A model generated the notes under the pieces. That model was not told the origin of the DNA. It saw nothing but the letters and a program-made list of their open reading frames with translations, and did not search any database. A DNA stretch of 6,880 bases from JALRAP01 sp046340555 (GTDB lineage Bacteria; Bacteroidota; Bacteroidia; AKYH767-A; OLB10). Below are positions 6,642 to 6,880 of this stretch, one piece after another. Both the position numbers and the translations under genes were made by a program. Location of the stretch: the NCBI GenBank assembly GCA_046340555.1, contig JBKDSL010000085.1, positions 1 to 6,880 on the forward strand, in the 5' to 3' direction. Positions within the stretch are counted from its first letter, which is position 1. Each line of letters begins with the position of its first letter.

Positions 6642-6739
6642 TAACCTTGAAATCCTTTCTGAGGTAGAAGGAACTGTTTTTAGGGTTTATGATTCAGGTT
6701 AGTTAAAGTGGTGCCCCGTAAGGCACCATTTTCATTTTT
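6642..6739 (+). ncRNA. Candidate structured RNA, copy 1 (tandem element)
   Basis: If transcribed forward, TAACC plus TGAA (6642-6651, one bulged T) pairs with TTCAGGTTA (6693-6701) to form an outer stem of nine pairs. Inside it CTTTCT (6655-6660) pairs with AGAAGG (6666-6671, one G-U) as a small hairpin. A single-stranded conserved stretch AACTGTTTTTAGGGTTTA lies between this hairpin and the closing arm, and the terminator hairpin follows at 6705-6739. A sigma70-like TTTACA (6607-6612), 17 bases and TAATAA (6630-6635) would place a start near 6642, but its -10 match is poor and such promoters are not the rule in this phylum. No known RNA family is recognised. No reading frame is shared with copy 2, which argues against a peptide. 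Confidence 0.4.
6705..6739 (+). terminator. Rho-independent terminator of repeat copy 1
   Basis: TGGTGCC (6709-6715) pairs perfectly with GGCACCA (6722-6728) around the loop CCGTAA. The stem extends outward by a G-T wobble and three A-T pairs (6705-6708 with 6729-6732), giving 11 pairs. It is followed by CA and five T (6735-6739). The T-tract lies only on the forward side, which sets the direction of transcription. Confidence 0.85.
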
Positions 6740-6773
6740 AAACCACCCAGCCAAAATAATTCAAGAAATACTG

Positions 6774-6871
6774 TAACCCTGAATATCGTTGATAAGTCCA
6801 AGGAACTGTTTTTAGGGTTTAAGAGTCAGGTTAGTTAAAGTGGTGCCCCGTAAGGCACCATTTTCATTTTT
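6774..6871 (+). ncRNA. Candidate structured RNA, copy 2 (tandem element)
   Basis: The same fold can be drawn as in copy 1. TAACC plus TGA (6774-6782, one bulged C) pairs with TCAGGTTA (6826-6833). The inner hairpin is weaker: TTG (6789-6791) with CAA (6799-6801), plus an outer C-G pair. One inner pair changes from C-G in copy 1 (6659 with 6667) to G-C here (6791 with 6799), a compensating change in the otherwise divergent segment. No separate promoter is evident in the 23-base spacer before it, so it may depend on readthrough past the first terminator or be an inactive duplicate. Confidence 0.35.
6837..6871 (+). terminator. Rho-independent terminator of repeat copy 2
   Basis: This is base-for-base identical to the terminator of copy 1, including stem, CCGTAA loop and T-tract, and sits exactly 132 bases downstream. 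Two identical strong terminators in series facing the same way suggest either one RNA unit duplicated in tandem or a leader with repeated stop points. Confidence 0.85.
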
Positions 6872-6880
6872 AAACCACCC

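Larger units (their letters stand above)
6516..6880. other. 365-base region without a protein gene
   Basis: From the DUF2911 start to the window edge no credible protein is encoded on either strand. The first part (6516-6639) is AT-rich leader and promoter sequence. The remainder consists of two direct copies of a structured element, described separately, and a 23-base AT-rich spacer (6749-6771). Confidence 0.7.
6640..6880 (+). repeat. Two direct copies of a ~109-base element, period 132
   Basis: Unit 1 is 6640-6748 and unit 2 is 6772-6880, always offset by exactly 132 bases with no insertion or deletion. The 3' 81 bases (6668-6748 against 6800-6880) differ at two positions only (6690 T/A and 6693 T/G against 6822 and 6825). 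The 5' 28 bases match at 17 positions, with TGTAACC and TGAA kept. The match reaches the last base of the window, so the second copy, and perhaps further copies, may continue beyond it. No inverted repeats or target duplications typical of an insertion sequence frame the units. Confidence 0.92.

Noticed and set aside
6652..6704. Short peptides encoded in the repeat units (for example frames ending ...FLGFKSQVS)
   Set aside because: The open frames differ between the two copies and are interrupted by stops in one or the other, so there is no conserved coding signal.
6640..6880. CRISPR array
   Set aside because: Only two units, repeats of about 81-109 bases with a terminator hairpin and T-tract, and a 23-base spacer; the proportions do not fit CRISPR and no cas gene is present.

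Overview
The window looks like chromosomal DNA from a member of the Bacteroidota. The reasons are a perfect TAnnTTTG-type -7 promoter element (TACATTTG) in front of a secreted protein gene, little use of Shine-Dalgarno leaders, and gene families typical of that phylum: a large secreted PIG-L/LmbE deacetylase with a C-terminal glutaminase-like domain, a DUF2911 protein, and a sodium:solute symporter with a long charged loop. None of the genes shows a frameshift, and I see no transposase, tRNA, rRNA or CRISPR array.

Layout: (1) positions 37-411 (+) hold a small uncharacterised acidic protein whose start may lie outside the window. (2) 412-1125 (-) is a membrane-anchored YdcF/SanA-like DUF218 protein; its stop codon abuts the stop of gene 1 with no base between. 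(3) A 55-base divergent promoter region is followed by 1181-3667 (+), an 828-residue secreted PIG-L deacetylase. (4) After 135 bases comes a 36-codon membrane micro-ORF, 3803-3913 (+). It overlaps by ATGA the start of the symporter, 3910-5607 (+). (5) A strong hairpin at 5614-5638 separates the symporter from the convergent DUF2911 gene, 5664-6515 (-). (6) The last 365 bases carry no protein gene. They hold two direct copies, 132 bases apart, of an element of about 109 bases. Each copy ends in a textbook rho-independent terminator and has a conserved foldable 5' part.

How the parts may work together (inference): the secreted deacetylase and the symporter with its micro-protein lie in one direction and could form a glyco-conjugate or amino-sugar processing and uptake unit. 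The symporter substrate cannot be read from sequence. The most unusual items are the unannotated micro-protein that appears translationally coupled to the symporter, and the tandem terminator-ended repeats at the right edge, which could be a tandem small RNA or leader/attenuator family.
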